From: Olsenella profusa DSM 13989
GTDB taxonomy: Bacteria > Actinomycetota > Coriobacteriia > Coriobacteriales > Atopobiaceae
Length of the DNA: 64,000 nucleotides
Direction of reading: 5' to 3'
Assembly (NCBI RefSeq): GCF_030811115.1
Contig: NZ_JAUSQK010000001.1
Coordinates: forward strand, 1,550,001-1,614,000
In this document: one piece after another, positions 18,905 to 28,192 of the stretch
Layout: the number at the start of each line of letters is the position of its first letter
Position numbering within the stretch: position 1 is the first letter of the stretch
Notes under the pieces: model-generated
Database searches by the model: none
Told to the model about the DNA's origin: nothing
Seen by the model: the letters and a program-made list of their open reading frames with translations, nothing else
Program-made: the position numbers and the translations under genes

Positions 18905-20961
18905 CCATCCTCCTGGGCGTGTCCGTGTTCTATGCCTTCAACTCCATTCCCAGCCAGCGCGTGCTCTTCGACCTCAAGGCTGCGGACTTCGGCGTGTTCT
19001 CCACGGTCAACGAGTTCATGGGGATCTTCTCGGTCGTGGTCGCCTGCGTGCTGGGGTTTCTCGTGGTGTACTCCAACCGCTTCCTCATCAGGAGGCGCAG
19101 GTACGAGTTTGGGATGTACCTGCTGCTTGGCATGACCTCGGGGCAGGTCGCGCGCGTGGTGCTCATGGAGACCGTCTCGGTCGGCCTGCTCTCGCTGGTC
19201 GTTGGCCTGGGTGCGGGCATCGCCCTCTCGCAGGTGCTCTCGTTTGCCACGGCCGCACTCTTCCAGGTGGACATGGCGCAGTACCGCCTCGTGCTCTCGG
19301 GCGAGGCAATCGTGCGCACCGTCCTCTGCTTCGCCCTCATCTTCGCGGTCGCCGCGGCATTCAACGTCATCGAGGTGCGGCGCTGCAGGCTGGCCACGCT
19401 GCTCTCGGCGCGTCCGGACAACCAACGCATCGTGATGCGCAATCCCCTGGTGTCGCTTGCGGCCTTCGTCGTGAGCATCGTGCTGCTGGTCTGTGCCTAC
19501 CAGGCGCTCATTAGGAACGGGCTCGTCGAGATGGGCGACGATGACTTCAAGCGCGCCACGGTGCTCATGCTCGCCGGCACGCTCCTGCTGTTCTGGTCGC
19601 TCTCGGGCTTCGTTATCGCCGTCGCGCAGCACCTGCGCCGCGTGTACTGCCACGGCCTCGCGATGTTCGACATCCGTCAGTTCGCGAGCAAGGTCAACAC
19701 GGCGTTCGTCTCGCTTTGGGTCATCTGCGTGCCGCTCTTCTTCGCCATCACGGTGTTCTCCGAGGGCATGGGTCTGGCGAGCATCTTCTCGGGCGACCTT
19801 AGCGAGAGCACGCTCTTCGATGCTGGGCTCACGGCCAACATAGGGCTCTACGCCAACTCGAAGGGCGCGGAGGAATACGCCTCGACGAACGGCGACATCG
19901 CGGCCTACCTCTCCAGCCACTCGTCGACGTGGAACCAGGTGGTGGGGCGGACGGCCCAGGTGGACCTGTGGGCCCTGCCCGACCTCACGTACGGCCAGCT
20001 GGCGAGCGACAGCGGCTTCGACGCCCGGGGTACCGCGCTCGAGGCCAGCGACACGTTCCGCTCGATGCCCGTGCAGGCGATGAGCCTGAGTCACCTCAAC
20101 GCCGCCCGTGCGCTTGCGGGGCGCGCGCCCCTCACGCTTGCCCCCGATCAGTACCTGGTGGACAACACCTCGACCATCACGGCGGGGCTTGCCTCGTCGG
20201 TCGTGCGTTCGGACCTTGCCCTCACCGTGAGCGGCACCCAGCTGCACCCCGCGGGCGAGGTCGTCGCGCAGGGCGTCCAGGTGGCACAGATAGCCAGCGA
20301 GACCTGCCTCCTCGTTCTGCCCGATGCGGTCATCGACATGCTCAAGGCGCAGGGTGGCAAGCCCTTCATGAGCTTTCTCGACATCGACTATCGGGAGGGG
20401 CTCGACCCTGCCACAGCCGACCGGATGCTCGAGACGGCACTGGGCGAGGCCCTGCCCGACTCTCGGTACGGTGCGGGCGGGGAGGAAAGCCTTGCGTATG
20501 CCTGGCCGGTGAGCACGGACCTCACGGCCAACACGGTGCGGGCCCAGTCCATGGGCACCAAGATGACGGCCACCTACCTTGCCGTGTACATCGGCTTCGT
20601 GCTGCTCGTTGCCACGGCGGCCATCCTTGCGGTGCAGCAGCTCTCCGAGACGAGTGACTCCACCTCGCGCTATCGCACGCTGGCAAAGATCGGCTGTGAC
20701 CGTCGCATGATCCTCGGCAGCCTGCGCCGTCAGGTGCTCGTGTACTTCCTTGCCCCGCTGGCGGTGGCGGCGTGCCATGCGACCTGCGCCATCGCCGTCT
20801 CCCAGAGGACGCTGTTCTCGGCCTTTGGCATCGACGCGGGCCCCACGATCCTGATGGCCGCCCTGGCCACTCTCGGCATCTATGGCATGTACTTGGTGGT
20901 GACGTATCTGGGCTGCCGCAGTGTCGTGTGCGGTGCCCTGGGCAGGCACCTTCTGGGGTAG
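18838..20961 (+). CDS. FtsX-like ABC permease (BceB type)
   Basis: A 707-residue membrane protein with the BceB arrangement. The N-terminus is 'ARLALRNVRRSARDYGIYFVTILLGVSVFYAF', with two further early helices. A first FtsX unit covers about residues 60-180. A large extracellular domain (about 300-570) sits between helices seven and eight, and the C-terminal FtsX unit is 'YLAVYIGFVLLVATAAILAVQQLSE'. The large ectodomain of this family captures peptide antibiotics such as bacitracin or lantibiotics; the actual ligand is unknown. The ATG at 18838 has GGGGAGG 8 bases upstream. A GTG at 18829 is a weaker choice. Confidence 0.9.
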   Translation: MLARLALRNVRRSARDYGIYFVTILLGVSVFYAFNSIPSQRVLFDLKAADFGVFSTVNEFMGIFSVVVACVLGFLVVYSNRFLIRRRRYEFGMYLLLGMTSGQVARVVLMETVSVGLLSLVVGLGAGIALSQVLSFATAALFQVDMAQYRLVLSGEAIVRTVLCFALIFAVAAAFNVIEVRRCRLATLLSARPDNQRIVMRNPLVSLAAFVVSIVLLVCAYQALIRNGLVEMGDDDFKRATVLMLAGTLLLFWSLSGFVIAVAQHLRRVYCHGLAMFDIRQFASKVNTAFVSLWVICVPLFFAITVFSEGMGLASIFSGDLSESTLFDAGLTANIGLYANSKGAEEYASTNGDIAAYLSSHSSTWNQVVGRTAQVDLWALPDLTYGQLASDSGFDARGTALEASDTFRSMPVQAMSLSHLNAARALAGRAPLTLAPDQYLVDNTSTITAGLASSVVRSDLALTVSGTQLHPAGEVVAQGVQVAQIASETCLLVLPDAVIDMLKAQGGKPFMSFLDIDYREGLDPATADRMLETALGEALPDSRYGAGGEESLAYAWPVSTDLTANTVRAQSMGTKMTATYLAVYIGFVLLVATAAILAVQQLSETSDSTSRYRTLAKIGCDRRMILGSLRRQVLVYFLAPLAVAACHATCAIAVSQRTLFSAFGIDAGPTILMAALATLGIYGMYLVVTYLGCRSVVCGALGRHLLG

Positions 20962-21010
20962 GGAGACGGGATTTCCTCCCTGCCATCCCTCTCATCCCAT
21001 GCTCGTATGC

Positions 21011-21163
21011 GGTCGTGCGAGGTTCTCCTACGGTCATGCGAGGTTTTTTCGATGGAAACGCCTCGCGTGCGGACTAGAGTCAGCACGCGAGACGAAATCG
21101 GCCGAAAAACCTCGCACGACGGAGGTGAGACCTCACACGACCGTAGGGGAACCGCGCACGGTC
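21011..21163 (+). repeat. palindromic word array, 21-base period
   Basis: A word like GGTCGTGCGAGGTT occurs at 21011 and 21032. Its reverse complement occurs three times at 21108-21120, 21130-21142 and 21151-21163. All spacings within a block are 21 bases. The centre has a perfect 9-base inverted repeat (21062-21070 with 21083-21091). The element fills most of the 322-base gap between the ABC exporter and the alcohol dehydrogenase. No gene is seen in it. Confidence 0.8.
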
Positions 21164-21283
21164 AAGGAGAAGTGCGGCCAGGGGGGTGCGGCGTGTAGAT
21201 ACCGTGTGGCAGGAGTACCATGAATCTGGTGTTGCCTATGGTACCGATGGGCATGTTCGCCCAGTTACAGAAGGGGGAGTTTC

Positions 21284-22465
21284 ATGGCACAGCTCAGCTA
21301 CCGTTTCTGGGGTCCCACGCAGGTGCTCTTTGGCGCGGGCCAGCTCGACAACCTGCATACGCTGCCCATGCCGGGCAAGAAGGCGATGGTCGTCATCTCC
21401 AACGGGAAGTCCACCAGCGCCAACGGCTCCCTTGACCGCACGCTCGACCAGCTCAGGCAGGCCGGCGTCGAGACACTCGTCTTCGACAGGGTCGGAGCCA
21501 ACCCCACCAAGGAGGCCACCGAGGAGGGCGCCTTCTTTGCCCGCGAGCATGGCTGCGACTTCGTCGTGGCGCTCGGCGGCGGCTCGGTCATGGACTCCGC
21601 CAAGGTCATGGCGCTCTTCGTCCCGCAGCCTAGCAACGACCTGTGGGACTATGCCGGGGGCAAGACCGGCAAGGGCCTTCCCCTCGTGAACCCCGAGCTG
21701 CCTTGGATCGCCATCACCACGACGGCCGGCACCGGCTCCGAGGTCGACTCGGCTGGCGTCATCTCCAACGAGGCCACGCACGAGAAGATCGGCGTGGGCA
21801 CGCCCACGGACTTCGCGCGCTACGCCATCGTCGACCCCGAGCTCATGCTCACGGTGCCCCCCACGTTCACCGCCTACCAGGGCTTCGATGCCCTCTTCCA
21901 CAGCCTCGAGGGCTACATCTCCAAGCCCGCCAACCCCTTCTCCGAGATGGTCCAGCTTGCTGCCATCGAGAACATCGGGACGTGGCTGCCCGTGGCCGTC
22001 AAGGACGGATCCAACCTCGAGGCCCGCACGCACGTGGCCTTTGCCAACACGATGAGCGGCTACTCCATGGTGGCGAGTTCCTGCACCTCCGAGCACTCGA
22101 TGGAGCATGCGATGAGCGCCTACCATCCCGCGCTTCCGCACGGTGCCGGCCTCATCATGATCAGCCGCGCGTACTTCCAGTTCTGGGTCGACAGGCACGT
22201 CTGCGACGACCGCTTCGTGCGCATGGCCCAGGCGCTCGGCAGGGCCGATGCGACCGAGGCGCAGGACTTCATCGGTGCCCTCACCGACCTGCAGCGCGCC
22301 TGCGGGGTGGACGGGCTCAGGATGAGTGACTATGGCATCGCGCGCGAGGAGGCCATGACGCTCGCCATCAACTCGCGCGAGACCATGGGCGTCCTCTACC
22401 TGGCGGACCCGGCTGAGACCACCAACGAGGAGATCGCCGGCATCTACGAGAGCGCGTGGCGGTAG
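21284..22465 (+). CDS. iron-containing alcohol dehydrogenase
   Basis: A 393-residue group III alcohol dehydrogenase (butanol dehydrogenase-like). The N-terminal dinucleotide domain has 'GGGSVMDSAKVMALF' and 'TTAGTGSEVDSAGVI'. The metal ligands lie in 'GFDALFHSLEG' and 'SEHSMEHAMSAYHPALPHGAGL' (one Asp, three His). It reduces aldehydes to alcohols, or the reverse, with NAD(P)H, and in fermenters usually recycles reduced cofactor. GGGGGAG precedes the ATG. It stands alone, with a long repeat element upstream. Confidence 0.9.
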   Translation: MAQLSYRFWGPTQVLFGAGQLDNLHTLPMPGKKAMVVISNGKSTSANGSLDRTLDQLRQAGVETLVFDRVGANPTKEATEEGAFFAREHGCDFVVALGGGSVMDSAKVMALFVPQPSNDLWDYAGGKTGKGLPLVNPELPWIAITTTAGTGSEVDSAGVISNEATHEKIGVGTPTDFARYAIVDPELMLTVPPTFTAYQGFDALFHSLEGYISKPANPFSEMVQLAAIENIGTWLPVAVKDGSNLEARTHVAFANTMSGYSMVASSCTSEHSMEHAMSAYHPALPHGAGLIMISRAYFQFWVDRHVCDDRFVRMAQALGRADATEAQDFIGALTDLQRACGVDGLRMSDYGIAREEAMTLAINSRETMGVLYLADPAETTNEEIAGIYESAWR

Positions 22466-22643
22466 GCGTGGCAGGCGGGTGGCCGTGAGGTCACGTGCCA
22501 GCTTGCCCGCGGCCCCCTGGGCACGCTCGGGTGGTAGGGTGGGCGGCCTGGATGGCTTGGCCGTCCCTGGCTGATGTACAATCGGGCACCGTGTGCCACA
22601 CTGGCACCACTGGCCACCACTTCCGTCATCAGGAGAGCAGCAC

Positions 22644-24257
22644 ATGCCCACGACCGACAAGCCGTCCTTCTTCATCACCACCCCCATCTACTACGTCAAC
22701 GCCAAGCCCCACCTGGGAACGGCCTACTCCACGATCCTCTGCGACGTGCAGGCACGCTACCGTCGCGCCAGGGGCTTTGACGTCAAGTTCCTCACGGGCA
22801 TGGACGAGCACGGTGAGAAGGTCGAGGAGGCCGCCCGCGAGCATGGCATGACGCCGCAGGAATGGTGCGACAATCAAGTTCCCTTCTTCGAGGAGCTCTG
22901 GCGGACGCTCGAGATCTCCAACGATGACTTCATCCGCACGACCGAGCCGCGCCAGGTGCGTGCCGTCCAGTACCTCTGGGAGCGCATGCGGGAGTCTGGC
23001 TACCTCTACAAGGGCTCCTATGATGGCTGGTACTGCGTGCCCGAGGAGACCTACTTCACCGAGAGTCAGGTGTGCAAGTCCGACGAGGAGAACCACACCG
23101 AGGGTCGACACCTCTGTCCCGACTGCGGTCGCCCCCTGGAACGCGTGCAGGAGGAGTCCTGGTTCTTCAGGCTCTCCGCCTTCCAGGACAGGTTGCTGGC
23201 ACTCTATGACGAGCATCCGGACTTCGTGATGCCCGACTTCCGCATGAGGGAGGTGCGCAGCTTCGTCGAGGGGGGCCTCACGGACCTCTCCGTGAGCCGC
23301 ACAAGCTTCGACTGGGGCATCAAGCTGCCCTTCGACGAGCGACACGTGACCTACGTGTGGTTTGACGCCCTGCTCAACTACATGACGGCCGTGGGCTATG
23401 GCCAGGGGGGCGACGAGGCTGCCGCCGAGTTGGCCTTCCGCTGGCCCGCCCAGTACCACGTGGTGGGCAAGGACATCATCCGCTTCCACTGCGTCATCTG
23501 GCCCGCCATGCTCATGGCCGTGGGCGAGGCCCTGCCCGGGCACGTGTTCGCCCATGGCTTCCTCATGGTCAAGAACGAGGAGACCGGCCAGGGCGAGAAG
23601 ATGTCCAAGAGCCGTGGCAACGCCATCGCGCCCCAGGACGTCATCGACCTTCTGGGCGTGGAGGGCTACCGCTACTACTTCATGACCGACGTGGTGCCCG
23701 GCGAGGACGGTGCCATCAGCTTCTCCCGCATGGAGCAGGTCTACAACGCCGACCTCGCCAACAGCTGGGGCAACCTCGTGAGCCGTGCCCTCAACATGAG
23801 CGCCAAGTACTTCGGCGGCAGGACGCCGGCCTTCGACGGGGGCTGGGCCGTCCGCGAGAACCCCCTGCGCGCCATTGCGGAGGGCATCGCGGGACGCTAC
23901 GCGGCCCACATGGATAAGATGGAGTACGTGGGCGCCCGCGACGTGGTCATGGAGCTCGTGCATGCGGCCAACCACTACGTGGAGGACTCCACCCCCTGGG
24001 CCGTGGCCAAGGACCCCACCCGCGTTGGTGAGCTCTCCGACATCATCTGCAACCTGCTTGAGGCCATCCGCATCAGCGCGCACCTGCTGGCGCCCTTCAT
24101 GCCCGAGACATCTGCCGAGGTGCTGCGCCGCATGGACCTTGCCGCGGAGGTGGACTCCGACGACCTCGCTGCCGCGTGCGCGTGGGGGCAGATCAAAGGT
24201 GGCGTCGAGGTCACCAAGGGCGCTGCGCTCTTCCCGCGCCTGGGTGGCAAGAGATAG
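22644..24257 (+). CDS. metG: methionyl-tRNA synthetase
   Basis: A 537-residue class I synthetase that charges tRNA-Met. The HIGH-like motif is 'PHLGTAYS' near residue 22, a zinc-type knuckle 'LCPDCGRPLERVQEESWFF' lies in the connective domain, and the KMSKS loop is 'GEKMSKSRGNAI' near residue 319. It lacks the C-terminal tRNA-binding/dimerisation domain found in longer MetG proteins. The ATG at 22644 has AGGAG 9 bases upstream; an upstream in-frame ATG at 22593 is rejected. It heads a run with rsmA and tatD, a common order. Confidence 0.96.
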   Translation: MPTTDKPSFFITTPIYYVNAKPHLGTAYSTILCDVQARYRRARGFDVKFLTGMDEHGEKVEEAAREHGMTPQEWCDNQVPFFEELWRTLEISNDDFIRTTEPRQVRAVQYLWERMRESGYLYKGSYDGWYCVPEETYFTESQVCKSDEENHTEGRHLCPDCGRPLERVQEESWFFRLSAFQDRLLALYDEHPDFVMPDFRMREVRSFVEGGLTDLSVSRTSFDWGIKLPFDERHVTYVWFDALLNYMTAVGYGQGGDEAAAELAFRWPAQYHVVGKDIIRFHCVIWPAMLMAVGEALPGHVFAHGFLMVKNEETGQGEKMSKSRGNAIAPQDVIDLLGVEGYRYYFMTDVVPGEDGAISFSRMEQVYNADLANSWGNLVSRALNMSAKYFGGRTPAFDGGWAVRENPLRAIAEGIAGRYAAHMDKMEYVGARDVVMELVHAANHYVEDSTPWAVAKDPTRVGELSDIICNLLEAIRISAHLLAPFMPETSAEVLRRMDLAAEVDSDDLAAACAWGQIKGGVEVTKGAALFPRLGGKR

Positions 24258-24266
24258 GGACGTGCG

Positions 24267-25121
24267 ATGACGGCACCCTGCTCATACCTTGCCGACCGGC
24301 GCGAGACCCGCTCCACGCTCGAGCGGCATGGGCTCTGTGCCAAGCATCGGCTGGGACAGAACTTCCTGGTGAGCGATGGCGTCATCGCGCACATCCTGGC
24401 GCTTGCCGAGCTCACGTGCGATGACGTGGTGATCGAGGTGGGGCCGGGCATCGGCACGCTCACGGTTGCGCTCCTGGCGCGCGCCGGCGAGGTGCGTGCC
24501 ATCGAGGCGGACCGTTCGCTTGCCCCGGTGCTGGCAGAGACCTGCGCGCGGGACGGCGAGCGCCTGACGCTGACGTGGGGAGATGCGCTCAAGGTGCTCC
24601 CCCAGGGCGTGGCGCAGGAGCCGCGCCCCACCATGCTCGTGGCCAACCTGCCCTACCAGGTGGCGGCCACGCTCGTCCTCAAGGTGCTTGAGGAGCTACC
24701 CAGTGTGCGGCGGCTGGTGGTGATGGTCCAGGCCGAGGTGGCCGACCGCATCGCAGCTGCGCCCGGGAGCAAGGCGTACGGTGCCTACACGGCTAAGCTG
24801 CGGCTGTGGGGAAGGGTGACGGGCCGCTTCGAGGTGGGGCCGGGCAGCTTCATGCCGCCACCGCATGTGGACTCCGCCGTGGTGCGCATCGATCGCGCGC
24901 CGCTGCTGGATGCCGCCGAGATCCCCTGGGTCGCGCAGGTCATCGATGCCGCCTTCGCCCAGCGGCGCAAGACCATCCGCAACTCCCTTGCGACCAATGG
25001 CTTCGAGCGGGATGTGCTCGATGCGGCCCTGGCCCGCACGGGTATCATGCCCACGGTGCGCGCGGAGTCCCTCACACCCGACGATCTCGTCCGCCTTGCC
25101 GGGGCCCTGCGCCATGAGTGA
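24267..25121 (+). CDS. rsmA: 16S rRNA dimethyladenosine transferase
   Basis: A 284-residue KsgA/RsmA methyltransferase that dimethylates two adjacent adenosines near the 3' end of 16S rRNA. Motifs: 'LGQNFLVSDGVIAHIL', SAM-binding 'VIEVGPGIGTLT' and catalytic 'ANLPYQV'. The C-terminal 'AFAQRRKTIRNSL' is typical. It starts 9 bases after metG and its stop overlaps the tatD start by 8 bases, so the three are one transcript. Confidence 0.95.
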   Translation: MTAPCSYLADRRETRSTLERHGLCAKHRLGQNFLVSDGVIAHILALAELTCDDVVIEVGPGIGTLTVALLARAGEVRAIEADRSLAPVLAETCARDGERLTLTWGDALKVLPQGVAQEPRPTMLVANLPYQVAATLVLKVLEELPSVRRLVVMVQAEVADRIAAAPGSKAYGAYTAKLRLWGRVTGRFEVGPGSFMPPPHVDSAVVRIDRAPLLDAAEIPWVAQVIDAAFAQRRKTIRNSLATNGFERDVLDAALARTGIMPTVRAESLTPDDLVRLAGALRHE

Positions 25122-26124
25122 GGCGTTCCGGCTCATGCTCGAGGATGGCATGCCCCTGCACGACCGCACGGGGCGTCCCGTCCAGGTGCCTGAGCCCCAG
25201 GTCCCGCTCGCGGACACCCACGGGCACCTCACCTGCTTCCGTACGGTGGACGTTGCCGAGGCGCTCTGCCGGGCAGCGCTCGTGGGAGTGCGCCTGCTGG
25301 TGGTGCCCATCGACCCGGTTGGTGACTTCGGGTCCGACGAGACGCGCTGGCATGACGTGGCCGGGCTGCTCGCGTGGCTGGACGGACAGGTGGAATGCGC
25401 GCGAGCGCTGCTCGCCACGAGCGTGCGCGCAGGCCTGAGGCAACCCACATACGGCGGTGACGTGCCGCAGCTGCTTGACAACGTGCGCATCGTGGCGGGC
25501 GTCCACCCGTACGGTGCGCTGCGCGTGCGTGAACCCGCGGTGCGGGAGCGCCTCGAGGCCCTGCTCGCCAACCCCCGCTGCGTGGGCGTGGGAGAGATCG
25601 GGCTGGACGCGGGCCCCTACGCGGAGCTTGCGCTCGAGCGGCAGGAGCAGGCGCTCCGCTGGCAGCTCACGGTGGCACGCGAGCGGCATCTGCCCGTCGA
25701 GCTGCACCTGCGCGATGGCGAGCACGATACGGCGGCGCATGACCTCGCAGCGCACGTACTCGCGGAGGAAGGTGTGCCCCAGGCGGGCTGTGACCTTCAC
25801 TGCTTCACGCAGGGTCCCGAGGTCCTGCGGCCGTTCGCGGAGCTTGGCTGCCACATCGCCTTCGGGGGAGCCGCCACGTTCAAGCGCTCGGACGCCATCC
25901 GCGCCGCGGCTGCCGCCTGCCCCGCCGAGCGGATGCTTTCTGAGACCGACTGCCCCTACATGGCACCCGTGCCGCTGCGCGGACGGGAGTGCGAGCCTGC
26001 CATGGTGGCCCTGACCTCGTCATTGCTCGCCGATGTGCGTGAGCGCGAGCTGGGTGTCTCCCGCACGGCGACCTATCGGGCACTCTGGCGCAACGCCTGC
26101 ACGCTCTTTGGTCTGCAGGGGTAA
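25114..26124 (+). CDS. TatD-family metal-dependent hydrolase
   Basis: A 336-residue amidohydrolase-fold nuclease/hydrolase. Metal ligands are seen in 'LADTHGHL', 'GVGEIGLDAG', 'PVELHLRD', 'DLHCFTQG' and 'SETDCPYMAPVPLRG'. TatD proteins are 3'-5' exonucleases or deoxyribonucleases in known cases. An N-terminal extension of about 30 residues precedes the usual start, and an insertion of around 50 residues follows the HxH motif. The ATG overlaps the rsmA stop. Confidence 0.88.
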   Translation: MSEAFRLMLEDGMPLHDRTGRPVQVPEPQVPLADTHGHLTCFRTVDVAEALCRAALVGVRLLVVPIDPVGDFGSDETRWHDVAGLLAWLDGQVECARALLATSVRAGLRQPTYGGDVPQLLDNVRIVAGVHPYGALRVREPAVRERLEALLANPRCVGVGEIGLDAGPYAELALERQEQALRWQLTVARERHLPVELHLRDGEHDTAAHDLAAHVLAEEGVPQAGCDLHCFTQGPEVLRPFAELGCHIAFGGAATFKRSDAIRAAAAACPAERMLSETDCPYMAPVPLRGRECEPAMVALTSSLLADVRERELGVSRTATYRALWRNACTLFGLQG

Positions 26125-26257
26125 CGGATGTCGGATACAGCTCGGACGGCATCACTCGTACAAATGTTGCGAGAGACACAGAGAGCGCGTACGCTAGGTT
26201 GGTATCTCACGCATCAGGTCATCCGCGTGCCCCCTGGCCGAAAGAAAGGGGAAGGCT

Positions 26258-26734
26258 GTGGGACGCAGACGCAATCTCACGAGAAGGTCGCTCCTTAGCG
26301 TGGCAATTGCCAGTGCCATCACGCTTCCCAGCTGCTCTGGAGAGACGTCTGAGGGTACTGAGAAGGGTGAGGTCGCTCCAGCTCGCATGCCGTGGGATTG
26401 GCATGGCCTTGCAGGGATAGTGGATGATGCGGGCACATGGATCGTGACGCCACGGTACCAGAATCCCTACAGCATGTTTGCCATCTCGTCAGATGGCGCC
26501 TCACTTGCCGTTGCGGCCGAGGGACTCACGGGCATTGCCGAGCCGGGCGGCGTGTGGGTCCTTGAGCCGCTTTGGGCTGATGTAAGCGAGGTGCGTGCGG
26601 GCATGGTGACTGCGGCATCGCACCAGGCCGGCCCCTGGGGTATCGGAAGGCCTGACGGCTCATGGCAGATCGCGCCCAAGTACACAAGTGCGACCTGGCT
26701 TCCGACGCCAGGAACCGCGTTGGTTTCGGTATAG
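26258..26734 (+). CDS. Tat-type lipoprotein with WG-like repeats, probably shortened
   Basis: A 158-residue product with a twin-arginine lipoprotein signal ('LTRRSLLSVAIASAITLPSC'). The rest holds about three units ending in W-x-(V/I/L)-x-P-x-(Y/W) ('TWIVTPRYQN', 'VWVLEPLWAD', 'SWQIAPKYTS'), the WG beta-repeat pattern. Family members are usually several hundred residues long, and this one stops after three units, so it may be the remnant of a larger gene. A GTG start follows AAGGGGAAGG. Function unknown. Confidence 0.6.
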   Translation: MGRRRNLTRRSLLSVAIASAITLPSCSGETSEGTEKGEVAPARMPWDWHGLAGIVDDAGTWIVTPRYQNPYSMFAISSDGASLAVAAEGLTGIAEPGGVWVLEPLWADVSEVRAGMVTAASHQAGPWGIGRPDGSWQIAPKYTSATWLPTPGTALVSV

Positions 26735-26820
26735 CGGATGAGGTTGTCTCTGTGCCGGTTGATGCGATATGGCTGTCGCATGCGCTAGTCGTGCATGCCT
26801 GCGTCGTATCCCATCGGTTC

Positions 26821-26939
26821 ATGTGGGTGCGATTTGATTCGTGTGGGTGCCAATCTCCCTATCACAGTCGACAAAACCCCAGTTCAGCGAGAGCGGCAGG
26901 ATGCGATTCGCACCCACACGCAGCAAAAGGCACCCACAG
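26821..26939 (+). repeat. palindromic word array, 20-base period (CACCCACAC family, copy 1)
   Basis: The word (A/G)TGTGGGTGC occurs at 26821 and 26841. Its reverse complement GCACCCACA occurs at 26910 and 26930. Both blocks have 20-base spacing, with about 60 bases between them. It occupies the 315-base gap before comF, which otherwise shows no gene. Confidence 0.8.
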
Positions 26940-27049
26940 GATGCATGGAGGAGGCATGACCGCCTCGTCCCATTGCGTCCGATCGTCGTGCCTGCTATCG
27001 TAGGCGTACATCGGATGCCTGCCCGCGCGCCCCATCAGTGAGGTGTGCC

Positions 27050-27796
27050 ATGGTGCCCGCATCCGTCTCTTCCCAGCTCATCCTCTCCCATCTCGTCGAT
27101 GGTGCCGCGGAGGCGCTCTGGCCCACGCGGTGCGTGGGCTGTGATCGTCCCGGTACGCTGCTGTGCCCCCATTGCCGGGCGGCACTTCCCTGGATAGACC
27201 AGCGCTGGGCGTGCCTCAACTGCGGCGCCCCGGCAGGATGGCTTGCCTGCTCCGAATGCGACGAGCCGTGGGAGACGCGCACGGTCGCCTGCGCGCTGCC
27301 CTTCGCCGGCGTGGGCACGCGTCTGGTCACCGCCTACAAGGACGGGCACGAGCGCCGCCTGGCCCCCGTCCTCGCCGTCGCCATCGCCTGCGCCCTGGAC
27401 GAGGCACGCGCATGGCCCGCTCCCGACAGCCGTCCCCGCTTCGATCCTGCGGCAACGGATGCGCTCTGCTTTGTCCCAGCTACCGAGCGCGCCTTTGTGC
27501 GCAGGGGCTTCGATCACATGGAGGGCGTTGCTCGCGCCCTCTCGGCGCTCGAGGGCATCCCGATGGCGGACGTGCTCGCGCGGGGGCCGGCACGGGACCA
27601 GCGCTCACTCGGCAGGAGCGAACGCGCTGCGAACCTTCGTGACAGCGTGGAGGTCGTGTCGGACGTGGCGGGGCTGAGCCTGCTCCTCGTGGACGATGTC
27701 ATCACGACCGGCGCGTCGATACGAGCTTGCGCGCAGGCCCTGCGCGACCACGGTGCGCGGGAGGTGAGCGCCTGTGCGCTTGCCCGCGTATGGTAG
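27050..27796 (+). CDS. comF: ComF-family phosphoribosyltransferase-like protein
   Basis: A 248-residue protein of the ComFC group. The N-terminal double zinc ribbon has CxxC pairs ('CVGCDRPGTLLCPHC', 'CLNCGAPAGWLACSEC') and the C-terminal phosphoribosyltransferase fold has PRPP loop 'LLLVDDVITTGASI'. Relatives are needed for DNA uptake in competent bacteria, though many carriers are not known to be competent. The ATG at 27050 with GAGG 6 bases upstream is preferred over a GTG at 27038. The adjoining RNA candidate and nearby hpf gene match known raiA-RNA neighbourhoods. Confidence 0.88.
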   Translation: MVPASVSSQLILSHLVDGAAEALWPTRCVGCDRPGTLLCPHCRAALPWIDQRWACLNCGAPAGWLACSECDEPWETRTVACALPFAGVGTRLVTAYKDGHERRLAPVLAVAIACALDEARAWPAPDSRPRFDPAATDALCFVPATERAFVRRGFDHMEGVARALSALEGIPMADVLARGPARDQRSLGRSERAANLRDSVEVVSDVAGLSLLLVDDVITTGASIRACAQALRDHGAREVSACALARVW

Positions 27797-27869
27797 GGGT
27801 CGTCTCTGTACCGATGCGCAGATACGGCCTGTGGATCATACGAGAGGGATCGAAACGCCCACGGGCTGG

Positions 27870-27875
27870 TATACT
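27870..27875 (+). promoter_or_regulatory. -10 box of the RNA candidate downstream of comF
   Basis: TATACT preceded by GG (GGTATACTTT) gives a good -10 about 7 bases before the presumed RNA start near 27882. No clear -35 was found. Confidence 0.45.
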
Positions 27876-27881
27876 TTCTGC

Positions 27882-28170
27882 GTTCCGTTCAGGTCTGTGG
27901 TTGCGGGTGGCGCGCTTTGGCAGGTCTCCCTAGTCCATGGCAGACGAGGTCAAAAGGATCCACGTAAGCCGGGCGTGAGCGTGCCGGCGAGCATGGCTCG
28001 TCCTAGAAGCAAGTCGTACCGTCCGCGGCTGGGGGCATCTGGCCCCACGGGCGAGAGGGCCGATAGTGGGGGGCCGTAGCCCCGAAGCGAAGGCTCCCGT
28101 ACGCGAGTGTGGGGTCAAATACCAGGTCAGCTGGAGGGAACAGGGAGGGGACGGACGCCCTTGGCGGGCG
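27882..28170 (+). ncRNA. structured RNA candidate, probably raiA-type RNA
   Basis: The 396-base gap between comF and the next gene has no plausible coding frame but several GC-rich stem-loops: GCCGG/CCGGC (27968-27988), GAGC/GCTC (27989-28000), a G-run/GGCCCC hairpin (28031-28046), and GGGGG/CCCC (28068-28083). Short single-stranded A-rich joins lie between (GGTCAAAAGG, GGGTCAAATACC). raiA RNAs of Firmicutes and Actinobacteria are typically found beside comFC and raiA/hpf, and both genes are here. The class is assigned from context and remembered features; ends are approximate. Confidence 0.5.
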
Positions 28171-28192
28171 GCCTGCCGAAAACGGGGGAGCG

